DNA from: Empedobacter falsenii
Lineage (GTDB): Bacteria; Bacteroidota; Bacteroidia; Flavobacteriales; Weeksellaceae
DNA: 64,000 nt
Direction of reading: 5' to 3'
Assembly (NCBI RefSeq): GCF_013488205.1
Contig: NZ_CP040908.1
Location: forward strand, 1,651,876-1,715,875
In this document: in pieces, positions 9,149 to 17,889 of the stretch
Position numbering within the stretch: the stretch's first letter is position 1
Layout of the letters: each line of letters opens with the position of its first letter
The notes under the pieces: model-generated
What the model was told of the DNA's origin: nothing
Database searches by the model: none
Seen by the model: the letters and a program-made list of their open reading frames with translations, nothing else
Made by a program: the position numbers and the translations under genes

Positions 9149-10488
9149 TGGTTAAATTAAATAAAACAATAGTTACTTGCGCTCTTTTATGTGGCGCAAG
9201 TGCTTTTGCTCAAACAAAACAAGAAAATAAGCTGTTAGATAAAGTTCAGAAACAGACGATTCAATATTTTTGGGATTATGCTGAACCTCATTCAAAATTA
9301 GCTCGAGAACGTTTTCATCCTGATGGTTTTTATCCAGAAAATGATTCAAACATCATTACAACAGGAGGAACAGGATTTGGATTAATGAGTTTAATTGTTG
9401 GGATTGATCGCGAATTTATTCCAAGAAAAGAAGCAACTGAACGAATTTTAACAGGATTGAAATTTTTACAAAAAGCAGATCGTTTTCATGGTGCTTGGCC
9501 ACATTGGTTGAATGGCGGAACAGGTAAAGTAAAAGCTTTTAGTACTTACGATAACGGAGGTGATTTGGTAGAAACTGCATTTCTTGCTCAGGGTTTAATT
9601 TGTTTGAAAGAATATTTCAAAGATTCTAAAAATGAGAAAGAAATAGAGATTTCGCAATTAGCTGATCAACTTTGGAAAGAAATCGATTTCAATTTTTATA
9701 CACGTGGAGAAAATGTGTTGTATTGGCATTGGTCACCAAATTACGAATGGAAAATTAATTTTCCATTAAAAGGATTTGATGAAACCATGATTACGTATGT
9801 TATTGCTGCGGCTTCACCAAATTATTCTATCAATTCAGAAGTTTATTATAAAGGTTGGACGAGAAATGGAGATATAAAATCAAATGATTCTGCATACGGA
9901 GTTCCATTGATTGTAAAGCATAATGGAGCTGATAAAAATGTAGGTCCATTATTTTGGGCACAATATTCTTTTATTGGACTTAATCCGAACAATTTGATAG
10001 ATGGAATTGGTATTGATTATGGAAAAGTGGTGAAAAATCAAGCAAAGATTCATTACATCTACAATCAACAAAAAACGGAGAGTTTCAAGAAGTACGAAAA
10101 AAATATGTGGGGATTAACAGCAAGTTATACCTTCAATCCAGATGGAACAGAAGGTTATACAGCTCATTCTCCATTAAATGACAATAATGTAATTACTCCT
10201 ACAGCAGCATTATCATCTTTTCCATATACACCAAAAGAATCTATGGATTTCTTGAAGTTTATTTATGAAAAACAAAACAAAAGCTTGATTGGAGTAGCAG
10301 GTCCGTATGATGCGGTTGATGTAAAAAATGATCGAGTGATTACAAAATATTTGGCGATAGATCAAGGAACAATTACACCAATGATAGAGAATTATCGCTC
10401 TGGATTATTGTGGAAATTGTTTATGCAAAATGAAGATGTACAAAGAGGTTTAGATAAACTGAAATTCAAAACGACAGCCTCGAATTAA
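9148..10488 (+). CDS. Glucoamylase-family (COG5368/GH144-like) glycoside hydrolase
   Basis: The protein has a signal peptide (ends ASAFAQ) and an (alpha/alpha)6-barrel-like sequence with family segments: YFWDYAEPHSKLARER, TTGGTGFGLMSLIVGIDR, GAWPHWLNGGTG, YDNGGDLVETAFLAQGL, LYWHWSPNYEW and LKGFDETMITYV. Relatives include endo-beta-1,2-glucanases of GH144 and uncharacterised glucoamylase-like proteins. The length, 446 residues, fits. An alternative TTG start at 9142 lies inside the susD 3' end; the ATG at 9148 overlaps the susD stop by one base and is preferred. Neighbouring GH3 and GH30 genes support action on a beta-glucan. The exact linkage cut cannot be told from sequence alone. Confidence 0.8.
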   Translation: MVKLNKTIVTCALLCGASAFAQTKQENKLLDKVQKQTIQYFWDYAEPHSKLARERFHPDGFYPENDSNIITTGGTGFGLMSLIVGIDREFIPRKEATERILTGLKFLQKADRFHGAWPHWLNGGTGKVKAFSTYDNGGDLVETAFLAQGLICLKEYFKDSKNEKEIEISQLADQLWKEIDFNFYTRGENVLYWHWSPNYEWKINFPLKGFDETMITYVIAAASPNYSINSEVYYKGWTRNGDIKSNDSAYGVPLIVKHNGADKNVGPLFWAQYSFIGLNPNNLIDGIGIDYGKVVKNQAKIHYIYNQQKTESFKKYEKNMWGLTASYTFNPDGTEGYTAHSPLNDNNVITPTAALSSFPYTPKESMDFLKFIYEKQNKSLIGVAGPYDAVDVKNDRVITKYLAIDQGTITPMIENYRSGLLWKLFMQNEDVQRGLDKLKFKTTASN

Positions 10489-10498
10489 AATCAAAAAA

Positions 10499-12745
10499 AT
10501 GAAAAAACTAATTTATTCAATTGCTTTCTTAGGATTAGCATTCAATACTTATGCGCAAAAAATAAAGTTTGATAAATCAAAATCGAAATCAGAATTTATT
10601 GATTACGTAATGGCTCAAATGACAATTGATGACAAAGTAGGGCAGATGGTACAATATACCTATGACGGAGGTGATGTTACAGGATCTGCAATTGATAAAA
10701 ATTATATAAAATACACGAAACAAGGTATGATGGGGTCTGTGTTTAACGCAACGACAACAGATATTACCAAAAAGTTACAAAAAATAGCTGTTGAAGAAAC
10801 ACGTCTTGGGATTCCATTAATTTTTGGATATGATGTGATTCATGGATACGAAACAATTTTTCCAATTCCACTTGGAGAAGCTTCTTCTTGGGATTTAAAA
10901 GCAATTGAAAAATCGGCTCGAATTGCTGCTGAAGAAACAGCTGCTGGTGGAGTTCATTGGACTTTTGCCCCGATGGTTGATATCGGTTTTGATCCTCGTT
11001 GGGGGCGTGTTTCTGAAGGTGCTGGTGAAGATACTTTCTTAGGAAGTAAAATTGCAATTGCGCGTGTTAATGGTTTTCAAGGTAAAAGTTTATATGATTT
11101 GAATACCGTTTTAGCGTGTACAAAACACTTTGCAGGATATGCTTTGGCGCAGGCTGGACGTGATTATGGAACGGTAGAAATTTCGGATCGATTCTTAAGA
11201 GATTATATTTTACCTCCTTTCAAGGCTACTGTTGATGCTGGTGCTGGATCTTTTATGACGTCTTTCAACGAAATTGGAGGAGTTCCTTCTACAGCAAGTA
11301 AATATTTGTACGATCAAATTTTACGTAAAGAATGGAATTATAAAGGCTTTGTTGTAACAGATTATACTGCGATTCAGGAATTAGTTCCTCATGGAATTGC
11401 AAAAGATTTGGAAGAAGCAACTCTAAAATCGGTTGAAGCAGGTATTGAAATGGATATGATGAGTGGTGCTTTTCTTAATCATTTACCGAAATTGGTAAAA
11501 GAAGGAAAAGTAAAACAAGATGTGATTGACACTGCAGTTCGTAGAATTTTGGAAGCAAAATATGACTTAGGACTTTTCGAAGATCCATATCGATATTCAA
11601 ATTCAAAACGTGAGAAAGAAACGGTAATGAAACAAGAGTTTTTAAATGAAGCTCGTGATGTTGCACGTAAATCAATGGTTTTATTAAAGAATGATAAACA
11701 AATTTTACCATTAAAGGAATCTCAAAAAGTTGCAGTTATTGGTCCATTAGTAAAAGATGAGAAAAATATCATTGGAAACTGGGCTGCACGTGGAGATCGT
11801 TATGGAAAAGCATGGTCTGTTTGGGAAGGTTTGAATGATGTTTTAGGTAAAAATGCAAAAATTACTTATGCACAAGGAACAGAACTTAATTCGTCTAAAA
11901 CTGATGGTTTCCAAGAAGCAATTAATATAGCGAAAAACTCAGATGTAATTGTTGCGGTTATGGGAGAAAACGAAAACCAAACAGGTGAAGCGGCTTCTCA
12001 AACAAATATAGATTTACCAGGAAATCAAAAAGAATTATTAAAAGAATTAAAGAAACTTGGTAAGCCAATTGTTTTAGTTTTAATGTCTGGTCGTCCAATG
12101 ACAATTTCTTGGGAGAATGATAATATGGATGCAATTTTATATGCATGGTATCCAGGAACAATGGGAGGTTTAGCGATTACAGATGTTTTATACGGTAAAT
12201 ATAATCCTTCGGCTAAGACACCTATGACATTTCCTCGTTCTGTTGGTCAAATTCCAATTCATTACAATCAAAAAAATACAGGTCGTCCTTATTTAGGAGA
12301 AAGTGATGCAGAGCAAAAATATAAATCTCGTTACACAGATTCTCCAAATTCGCCTTTATATCCATTTGGTTACGGTTTAAGTTATACAACGTTTGATTAT
12401 AGTAATTTAAAAGTGAACAAATCAACAATGAAAAATGGAAAAGATGAAATCAAAGTAACTGTAAATGTTAAAAATACAGGAAACTACGATGGAGAAGAAG
12501 TGGTACAATTATATGTTCGTGATTTAGTAGGAAGTGTAACGCGTCCAGTTCGTGAATTGAAAGGTTTTGATAAAGTCATGATTAAGAAAGGAGAAACAAA
12601 AACAATTACGTTTACATTAACTCCAGAAGATTTAAAATTCCACGATATCAATATGAACTATGTTGCAGAAGCAGGAGATTTCGACATTTTTGTTGGAGGA
12701 GATTCTAACGCTTCACTTAAAACAAGTTTTACTTTAGTTGATTAA
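10499..12745 (+). CDS. bglX: GH3 beta-glucosidase (BglX-like)
   Basis: This secreted exo-enzyme removes terminal beta-linked glucose. It has a signal peptide (NTYAQ), then the GH3 N-terminal barrel with IPLIFGYDVIHGY, FAPMVDIGFDPRWGRVSEGAGED and KHFAGYALAQAGRDYG. FVVTDYTA contains the catalytic nucleophile, about Asp288. The GH3 C-terminal domain follows (KSMVLLKNDKQILPL, GENENQTGEAASQTNIDLPG). A fibronectin-III-like domain closes the chain (from about residue 650, VTVNVKNTGNYDGEEVVQLYV). The 748 residues match the BglX family. The gene stands 10 bases after the GH144-like gene, in the same operon, and is followed by a terminator hairpin. Confidence 0.95.
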   Translation: MKKLIYSIAFLGLAFNTYAQKIKFDKSKSKSEFIDYVMAQMTIDDKVGQMVQYTYDGGDVTGSAIDKNYIKYTKQGMMGSVFNATTTDITKKLQKIAVEETRLGIPLIFGYDVIHGYETIFPIPLGEASSWDLKAIEKSARIAAEETAAGGVHWTFAPMVDIGFDPRWGRVSEGAGEDTFLGSKIAIARVNGFQGKSLYDLNTVLACTKHFAGYALAQAGRDYGTVEISDRFLRDYILPPFKATVDAGAGSFMTSFNEIGGVPSTASKYLYDQILRKEWNYKGFVVTDYTAIQELVPHGIAKDLEEATLKSVEAGIEMDMMSGAFLNHLPKLVKEGKVKQDVIDTAVRRILEAKYDLGLFEDPYRYSNSKREKETVMKQEFLNEARDVARKSMVLLKNDKQILPLKESQKVAVIGPLVKDEKNIIGNWAARGDRYGKAWSVWEGLNDVLGKNAKITYAQGTELNSSKTDGFQEAINIAKNSDVIVAVMGENENQTGEAASQTNIDLPGNQKELLKELKKLGKPIVLVLMSGRPMTISWENDNMDAILYAWYPGTMGGLAITDVLYGKYNPSAKTPMTFPRSVGQIPIHYNQKNTGRPYLGESDAEQKYKSRYTDSPNSPLYPFGYGLSYTTFDYSNLKVNKSTMKNGKDEIKVTVNVKNTGNYDGEEVVQLYVRDLVGSVTRPVRELKGFDKVMIKKGETKTITFTLTPEDLKFHDINMNYVAEAGDFDIFVGGDSNASLKTSFTLVD

Positions 12746-12785
12746 ATTCCTCATATATAGTTAGAAATTTAGTTTTATTTCTCAA

Positions 12786-12819
12786 CCAAGTAAGTATGTA
12801 AGTGCTTACTTGGATTTTT
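12786..12819 (+). terminator. Hairpin terminator after the GH3 gene
   Basis: A perfect 9-bp stem CCAAGTAAG/CTTACTTGG (12786-12794 with 12805-12813) has a 10-base loop and is followed by ATTTTT. It lies between GH3 and the phosphatase-fold gene. It may end most transcripts or act as a partial terminator within the locus. A potential TTG start of the next gene at 12810 falls inside this stem and is therefore unlikely. Confidence 0.8.
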
Positions 12820-12833
12820 ACAAAAATTCACAC

Positions 12834-13673
12834 ATGAAAAAATATATTAGTTTAAGTTTAGTTTTAATCATGACAATGATAGGTTTTGCTCAACAAAATT
12901 TATCAATTATGTCTTACAACATTAGATTAGCCTCTGTTGATGATGGCGCAAATCATTGGAATATTCGCAAACAAAAATTGGTTGATTTAATCAAATATTA
13001 TGACGCTGATTTTGTTGGTGTACAAGAAGCTCAAGTTCCTCAACTAGATTTTATCAAACAAAATGATTCACAATTAGATTTTATCGGAGAACCTCGTTCA
13101 AGTGATAAAAATGCTGAATATTCGGCGATTTTTTATAAAAAAGATCAATACAAAGTTTTAGAACAAAAAACAATGTGGTTGTCAGAAACGCCAGAAAAAG
13201 AATCAAAAGGTTGGGATGCAGCATACAACAGAATTATCACTTATGGATTATTTCAAGACAAGAAAACAAAGAAGAAATTTTGGGTAATCAATACTCATTT
13301 TGATCACGTTGGAAAAGTTGCGCGTCAAAAATCGTTAGAATTAATCGATCAATTAATTCATGATTTAACAAGTAAAAAAGATTATCCAGCATTTTTTATG
13401 GGAGACTTTAACATGAATCATGATGATGCTTCTGTAAAATATATTCAAAATAAATATTTAGATACTCGCCTTAATGCGCAAACGGTTTATGGACCAGATT
13501 TTACATGGGAAGATTTCAAATTCAATGTAAAAGGAACGGAAATTTTAGATTACATTTTTTACAAAAAGAATGCAAAAGTAACGTGTAAAAGTTTCAATAC
13601 GATTGATGATTTCTATGATTTCAAATATCCATCAGATCATTTACCAATTTTAGCCAAATTTTTAATTCAATAA
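12834..13673 (+). CDS. Secreted endonuclease/exonuclease/phosphatase-fold protein
   Basis: The start is the ATG at 12834, directly before a clear signal peptide (MKKYISLSLVLIMTMIGFAQ). The 279-residue protein has all EEP-fold motifs: IMSYNIR, DFVGVQEAQ with the metal-binding glutamate, VINTHFDHVG, FMGDFNMNHDD and SDHLPILAKF with the catalytic histidine. The family covers DNases, phosphodiesterases and sugar- or lipid-phosphate phosphatases. Such genes recur in Bacteroidota glycan loci. A role in removing phosphate or phosphodiester substituents from the glycan is plausible but not shown. GH30 begins five bases after its stop, so the two genes are probably co-transcribed. Confidence 0.85.
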   Translation: MKKYISLSLVLIMTMIGFAQQNLSIMSYNIRLASVDDGANHWNIRKQKLVDLIKYYDADFVGVQEAQVPQLDFIKQNDSQLDFIGEPRSSDKNAEYSAIFYKKDQYKVLEQKTMWLSETPEKESKGWDAAYNRIITYGLFQDKKTKKKFWVINTHFDHVGKVARQKSLELIDQLIHDLTSKKDYPAFFMGDFNMNHDDASVKYIQNKYLDTRLNAQTVYGPDFTWEDFKFNVKGTEILDYIFYKKNAKVTCKSFNTIDDFYDFKYPSDHLPILAKFLIQ

Positions 13674-13678
13674 TAATT

Positions 13679-15133
13679 ATGACAAAATCACATTTGAAAT
13701 ATCCTGTTATTGCAGGTTTGCTGTTAAATTATTTTGCCGTAAATGCGCAAGATTTTAAATTATCGAATAAGAAAATCGAAATATATACAACTGCAAAAAA
13801 TACTAATCAACGAATTACAAAATCAACAGATAAAGTAGCAGTCAAAAAATTTCCGCAACCAAAAGAAACGGATATTGCGATTTTTATTGATCCAAAACGT
13901 AAATTCCAAAAATTTGAAGGAATTGGAGGTGCAATCACAGATGCTTCTGCGGAAGTTTTAGCAAAATTGCCAAAGAAAACTCAACAAGAAATTATCAAAG
14001 CTTATTATAGCGAAAAAGAAGGAATTGGTTATTCATTGATTAGAACAACAATAAATTCGAGTGATTTTTCGAGCGATAGTTACACGTATGTAAAAGACAA
14101 TGATAAAGAGTTGAAAACTTTTGACATTGGACATGATCTGAATTATAAAATTCCGATGATAAAAATGGCAAAAGCGGAAATGAAAGACGCTTATCGTTTA
14201 TATGCAAGTCCTTGGAGTCCGCCAGCTTGGATGAAAACGAATAACAGTATGTTGAAAGGAGGTTCTTTGAAACCTGAATATTACCAAACTTGGGCTAACT
14301 ATTTTGTGAAATTCATCGAGAATTATGAGAAAATTGGTTTACCAATTTGGGGAGTTTCTATTCAGAACGAACCAATGGCGACGCAAACGTGGGAATCTTG
14401 TATTTATACAGCTGAAGAAGAACGTGATTTCTTGAAAAAGAATTTAGGTCCGACTTTCCACCAAAAGGGATTAAAAGATAAAAAAATTATTGTTTGGGAT
14501 CATAACCGTGATTTAATTTATCAACGTGCTTCAACTATTTTGAATGATCCTGAAGCTGCTAAATATGTTTGGGGAGTTGGTTTTCACTGGTATGAAACAT
14601 GGAACGGAAGTGTAAACTTATTCAATAATGTAGCGTTAACTCACGAAGCTTTTCCAAATGTTAATTTAATTTTTACAGAAGGTTGTAAAGAACAATTTGA
14701 TTACAATCAAATGGGAAATTGGGCGTTGGGTGAAAAATATGGTTACAATATGATGAATGATTTTAACTCAGGTACAGTTGCTTGGACAGATTGGAATGTT
14801 TTGTTGGATGAAAAAGGAGGACCAAATCACGTAGGAAATTTCTGTTTTGCACCAATTCATGGAGACACTAGAAATGGACAAGTTACATATACAAATTCGT
14901 TTTATTACATAGGTCAATTCTCAAAATTTATTCGTCCAGGTGCGCAAAGAATTGCAGCATCGTCTAATCGTTCAGATTTAATGACGACTTCTTTTGTAAA
15001 CAAAGACGGAAAAGTTGTGGTGGTTGTGATGAATCAAACAGATAAACCATATCAATATAATTTATGGATAGAAGGAGAAGCTGTTGAGGTAAATTCGCAA
15101 GAACATTCGATTAGCACAATCATTATTTCGTAA
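13679..15133 (+). CDS. GH30 beta-glucanase / glucosylceramidase-like hydrolase
   Basis: The 484-residue secreted protein (signal peptide ends VNAQ) has the GH30 barrel signatures FEGIGGAITDASAEVL, RTTINSSDFSSDSYTYV and ASPWSPPAWMKTN. The acid/base glutamate is in VSIQNEPMA (Glu231) and the nucleophile in IFTEGC (Glu334). The C-terminal beta domain includes SSNRSDLMTTSFVNKDGKVVVVVMNQ. GH30 members of this type cut beta-1,6-glucan, glucosylceramide or related beta-glucosides. With GH3 and a GH144-like enzyme beside it, a branched or beta-1,6/beta-1,2 glucan is likely. It is the last gene of the operon before a strong hairpin. Confidence 0.92.
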   Translation: MTKSHLKYPVIAGLLLNYFAVNAQDFKLSNKKIEIYTTAKNTNQRITKSTDKVAVKKFPQPKETDIAIFIDPKRKFQKFEGIGGAITDASAEVLAKLPKKTQQEIIKAYYSEKEGIGYSLIRTTINSSDFSSDSYTYVKDNDKELKTFDIGHDLNYKIPMIKMAKAEMKDAYRLYASPWSPPAWMKTNNSMLKGGSLKPEYYQTWANYFVKFIENYEKIGLPIWGVSIQNEPMATQTWESCIYTAEEERDFLKKNLGPTFHQKGLKDKKIIVWDHNRDLIYQRASTILNDPEAAKYVWGVGFHWYETWNGSVNLFNNVALTHEAFPNVNLIFTEGCKEQFDYNQMGNWALGEKYGYNMMNDFNSGTVAWTDWNVLLDEKGGPNHVGNFCFAPIHGDTRNGQVTYTNSFYYIGQFSKFIRPGAQRIAASSNRSDLMTTSFVNKDGKVVVVVMNQTDKPYQYNLWIEGEAVEVNSQEHSISTIIIS

Positions 15134-15169
15134 AAAAATAGAATAATTAAAGGGAAAATTATTTATAGT

Positions 15170-15220
15170 AAATTGCTTGACAAATTGACGACGTAAGAAG
15201 TTAAAGTCAAGCAATTTTTA
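15170..15220 (+). terminator. Terminator ending the beta-glucan operon
   Basis: A 12-bp perfect stem AAATTGCTTGAC/GTCAAGCAATTT (15170-15181 with 15206-15217) encloses a 24-base loop and ends in a T tract. Confidence 0.8.
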
Positions 15221-15237
15221 TTTAAAATAGAAGAAAA

Positions 15238-16089
15238 ATGAAATATTTAGTTGCCTTATTTTTAATGATAAGTTATACATATGCGCAGAAAACGATAGTA
15301 TATGATAAAAAAAATAATTTAGCGTTTGATATTTATTATCCGAAAAACTATAAAGAGAATCAATCCTATAATGTATTTGCTTGGGTACACGGAGGAGGAT
15401 TTTCAGGAGGAACAAGAGCGGATAAAGAAGAAATTGAACGAATGAAAGATGCTCAAGAAAGAGGTTTCATAGCTGTTTCTATCTCGTATAGATTATTGGC
15501 AAATTCTTCGGCTGGTTTTGGGTGTGATTTACCAAAACAAGAAAAGTTGATGATTTTTAAAGAAGCCTCTTTTGATGTTTTAACTGCGCTAAATTTTATT
15601 CAAAATAATTCAAAAGAACTTAAATTTTCGATTAATAAATTAATTTTAGGAGGAAGTAGTGCAGGAGCAGAAACTATTCTAAATGCTTATTATTTGAGAG
15701 ATTTATGGTACGGAAATCAATTCAATCAAGTTAAAATTGATGGATTAGTAAGTTATGCCGGAGCGATTGTAGACGACCGTTATGTTACAAAATCGAGTGT
15801 TTTGCCAACAGTTTATGTACATGGTTTAAGCGATGATGTAGTACCAGCTTACAATGCGCCGCACAGAAGTTGTTTGGATAATCAACCAGGTTTTTTTCCT
15901 TTAAATGGTTCTGCTACTTTAGAGGATTTAAATAGAAAATATAGTCAAGCATCTTTTGCTATTTTCTCTAATTCAGGAAAACATGAATGGTCTGGATTGA
16001 GAAAACAATATTTGGATGAAGTTTTCAATTTTATTAATCAATCAATAATTGGAAATAAAAAAGTAAATAATCGAATAATTGTTGACTAA
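15238..16089 (+). CDS. Secreted alpha/beta-hydrolase esterase (carboxylesterase-like)
   Basis: The 283-residue product has a signal peptide (ISYTYAQ) and an alpha/beta-hydrolase fold. It shows the oxyanion-hole motif HGGGFSGG, the nucleophile elbow GGSSAGAE, an acidic residue in HGLSDDVVP and a histidine in GKHEW. Enzymes of this type de-acetylate or de-esterify glycans and small esters. It stands after the beta-glucan operon terminator and converges with the pectin operon, so its substrate may belong to either locus. Its promoter is not obvious. Confidence 0.8.
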   Translation: MKYLVALFLMISYTYAQKTIVYDKKNNLAFDIYYPKNYKENQSYNVFAWVHGGGFSGGTRADKEEIERMKDAQERGFIAVSISYRLLANSSAGFGCDLPKQEKLMIFKEASFDVLTALNFIQNNSKELKFSINKLILGGSSAGAETILNAYYLRDLWYGNQFNQVKIDGLVSYAGAIVDDRYVTKSSVLPTVYVHGLSDDVVPAYNAPHRSCLDNQPGFFPLNGSATLEDLNRKYSQASFAIFSNSGKHEWSGLRKQYLDEVFNFINQSIIGNKKVNNRIIVD

Positions 16090-16114
16090 TAATTTTTTAA
16101 AAAAAAATATAAAA

Positions 16115-16148
16115 ATACCCCTCTTCAAAATTTTTTGTTGAGGGGTAT
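16115..16148. terminator. Bidirectional terminator between esterase and pectin operon
   Basis: The stem ATACCCCTC/GAGGGGTAT (16115-16123 with 16140-16148) has an inner CAAAA/TTTTG pairing, with A- and T-rich flanks on both sides. It can stop the esterase transcript and the 18-kb pectin operon coming from the other side. Confidence 0.85.
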
Positions 16149-16172
16149 TGATTTAAAATAAAAACTAAAAAC

Positions 16173-16913
16173 TTATTTTTTAACATACTTCTCTAAGCCA
16201 ATATTTAGCTTGATCAGTTCTTTAACCGCTAATTTCGAAACTTCTTCGGCTCCAAGTTTTGATAGATGTGTATCATCGTCTTTGCCTTTTGGATAATAAT
16301 CAATTTCATTTGGTTGATAATGTAAATGCAATTTTTTAGAGTTTTCTGGACCATATTTTATTTCCAATTTCTCTGTTAAATATTGCATATCAACAAACGG
16401 AACATCCAAATCTTTTGCAACATTTCTCACAATCAAAGGATATAAACCATGTGTATCAACCAAAACGCCTTTTTCATTAAAATTTCGACGAACAATAGAA
16501 GTCATTAAAATTGGAATAGCACCTTTTGCACGAGCTTCTGTAACATATTGTTCCAAATTTGCGCGATATTGAGTGACAGGATTTGTGTAACGAACAGAAT
16601 CTTCAATTTTTTGATCGTTATGCCCAAATTGAATGATTACATAATCACCTTTTTTCAATTGACTCTGAACTTTTTTCCATCTTCCTTCTATTCTAAAACT
16701 CTTAGAACTTCTTCCATTTGTCGCATGATTCTGAATTTCTAAATCAGAATTCATTAACTCAGGCAAAAGTTGTCCCCAGCCATGTTCAGGATTTTTAGTT
16801 GGATTTTCTTTATTCGCCATTGTCGAATCTCCAACAAGAAATAGGGTTCTTTTTTGGGCGAATGATATGCTAAAAAACAAGCATAATATCGTTGATAAAA
16901 TTATTTTTTTCAT
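16173..16913 (-). CDS. Rhamnogalacturonan acetylesterase-like SGNH hydrolase (CE12), copy 1
   Basis: The protein removes acetyl groups from pectin (rhamnogalacturonan I or homogalacturonan) outside the cytoplasm. The 246-residue product has a signal peptide (SISFAQ), then the SGNH blocks: FLVGDSTMA with the nucleophile Ser30, NHATNGRSSKSF (glycine block), IIQFGHNDQ (asparagine block) and DDTHLSKLGAEEV with the catalytic Asp and His. It is the last gene of the pectin operon, one base after the stop-start gap with the CE8 gene. A second, more distant CE12 copy occurs at 20439-21251, which suggests division of labour between acetyl positions. Confidence 0.9.
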   Translation of the reverse strand: MKKIILSTILCLFFSISFAQKRTLFLVGDSTMANKENPTKNPEHGWGQLLPELMNSDLEIQNHATNGRSSKSFRIEGRWKKVQSQLKKGDYVIIQFGHNDQKIEDSVRYTNPVTQYRANLEQYVTEARAKGAIPILMTSIVRRNFNEKGVLVDTHGLYPLIVRNVAKDLDVPFVDMQYLTEKLEIKYGPENSKKLHLHYQPNEIDYYPKGKDDDTHLSKLGAEEVSKLAVKELIKLNIGLEKYVKK

Positions 16914-16914
16914 G

Positions 16915-17889
16915 TTAATTTTGCTTTGGATTCCATCCGTTAAAAATATTCTCGATGGTATATTTTTGTATTTCTTTTTCGGTTAATTGATGCGACCAAC
17001 TTGCTCTTTTTTGAGGATTATTTCCTAAACCTTTACTTTTATATTCTGCATAATAAGCTGTTTTTTCTTTATCTGGAAACATTGCATCACCTTTCCATTC
17101 GTTCCAGCCAATAGGAAGAATATGTTTTCCCATTTCGGTATGTATAAAAACTGTTTTGGCAAAAGGACGCCAAGGTCTTCCCAAATAAACTTTTGTCAAA
17201 TTGTCTTCTGCAATAAGACTACAATTGAAAAAAACATAACCAAATTCTTGCTCTTGATGTGTTGCCGCAGCTGTAATATAAGAATTAGCCAAACTTTTTA
17301 TGGTACAATTCTCAAAAACAGCAATTGCTTCACCAAAAATAAAATCTGTCGTTCCTTCGATATAACAATTTTGATAATATTGACGACTTCTGTTTGTTGC
17401 AGTATACAATGTGTCTTGACATCCTAATAATCGAATATTTTTTGCCACAAATTTATCGCCTTCCACATGCAACGCAACAGCTTGTCCTTGGTTACAACTT
17501 TCGTTTTGAATCGTAAGATTTTCTAACTGAATATCATCTGCTTCAACCAAAAAAGTGTAGGAATTATAGGTTGTCATTTTTTGATTTGTTAAACCATCTA
17601 TTTTTCCAGAAAAATCATTATTAGTAATAATAGTTTTCTCCGAATCTTCACCTTTTATCGTTATTTTATGTTTCCAAGAAGGAATTCTAATTTTTTCGTG
17701 ATAAACACCATTTTTAACAAGAATTAAAGCTTGATCAGGTCCTAAATCTCTCAAAGAATTAATAGCTTCTTGAATAGATGTAAAATCTGCTTGTTGATCT
17801 TTTGCAACAGTAATTGTTTTGTACTGAGCATTTACATTGATAAAGATGAAATGTAAACAAACTATAAAAATGAATTGAATGATTTTCAT
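16915..17889 (-). CDS. Pectinesterase (CE8)
   Basis: Pectinesterase removes methyl esters from galacturonan so that lyases and polygalacturonase can cut it. The 324-residue secreted protein has a right-handed beta-helix sequence with all CE8 motifs: GQAVALHVEGDK, GCQDTLY with acid/base Asp159, TDFIFGEAIAVF with nucleophile Asp182, and YLGRPWRPFAKTVF with Arg238. The signal peptide ends NVNAQ. Its start overlaps the stop of the preceding esterase by four bases (ATGA), so the pair is translationally coupled. A second CE8 domain occurs in the PL1 fusion upstream in the same operon. Confidence 0.93.
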   Translation of the reverse strand: MKIIQFIFIVCLHFIFINVNAQYKTITVAKDQQADFTSIQEAINSLRDLGPDQALILVKNGVYHEKIRIPSWKHKITIKGEDSEKTIITNNDFSGKIDGLTNQKMTTYNSYTFLVEADDIQLENLTIQNESCNQGQAVALHVEGDKFVAKNIRLLGCQDTLYTATNRSRQYYQNCYIEGTTDFIFGEAIAVFENCTIKSLANSYITAAATHQEQEFGYVFFNCSLIAEDNLTKVYLGRPWRPFAKTVFIHTEMGKHILPIGWNEWKGDAMFPDKEKTAYYAEYKSKGLGNNPQKRASWSHQLTEKEIQKYTIENIFNGWNPKQN

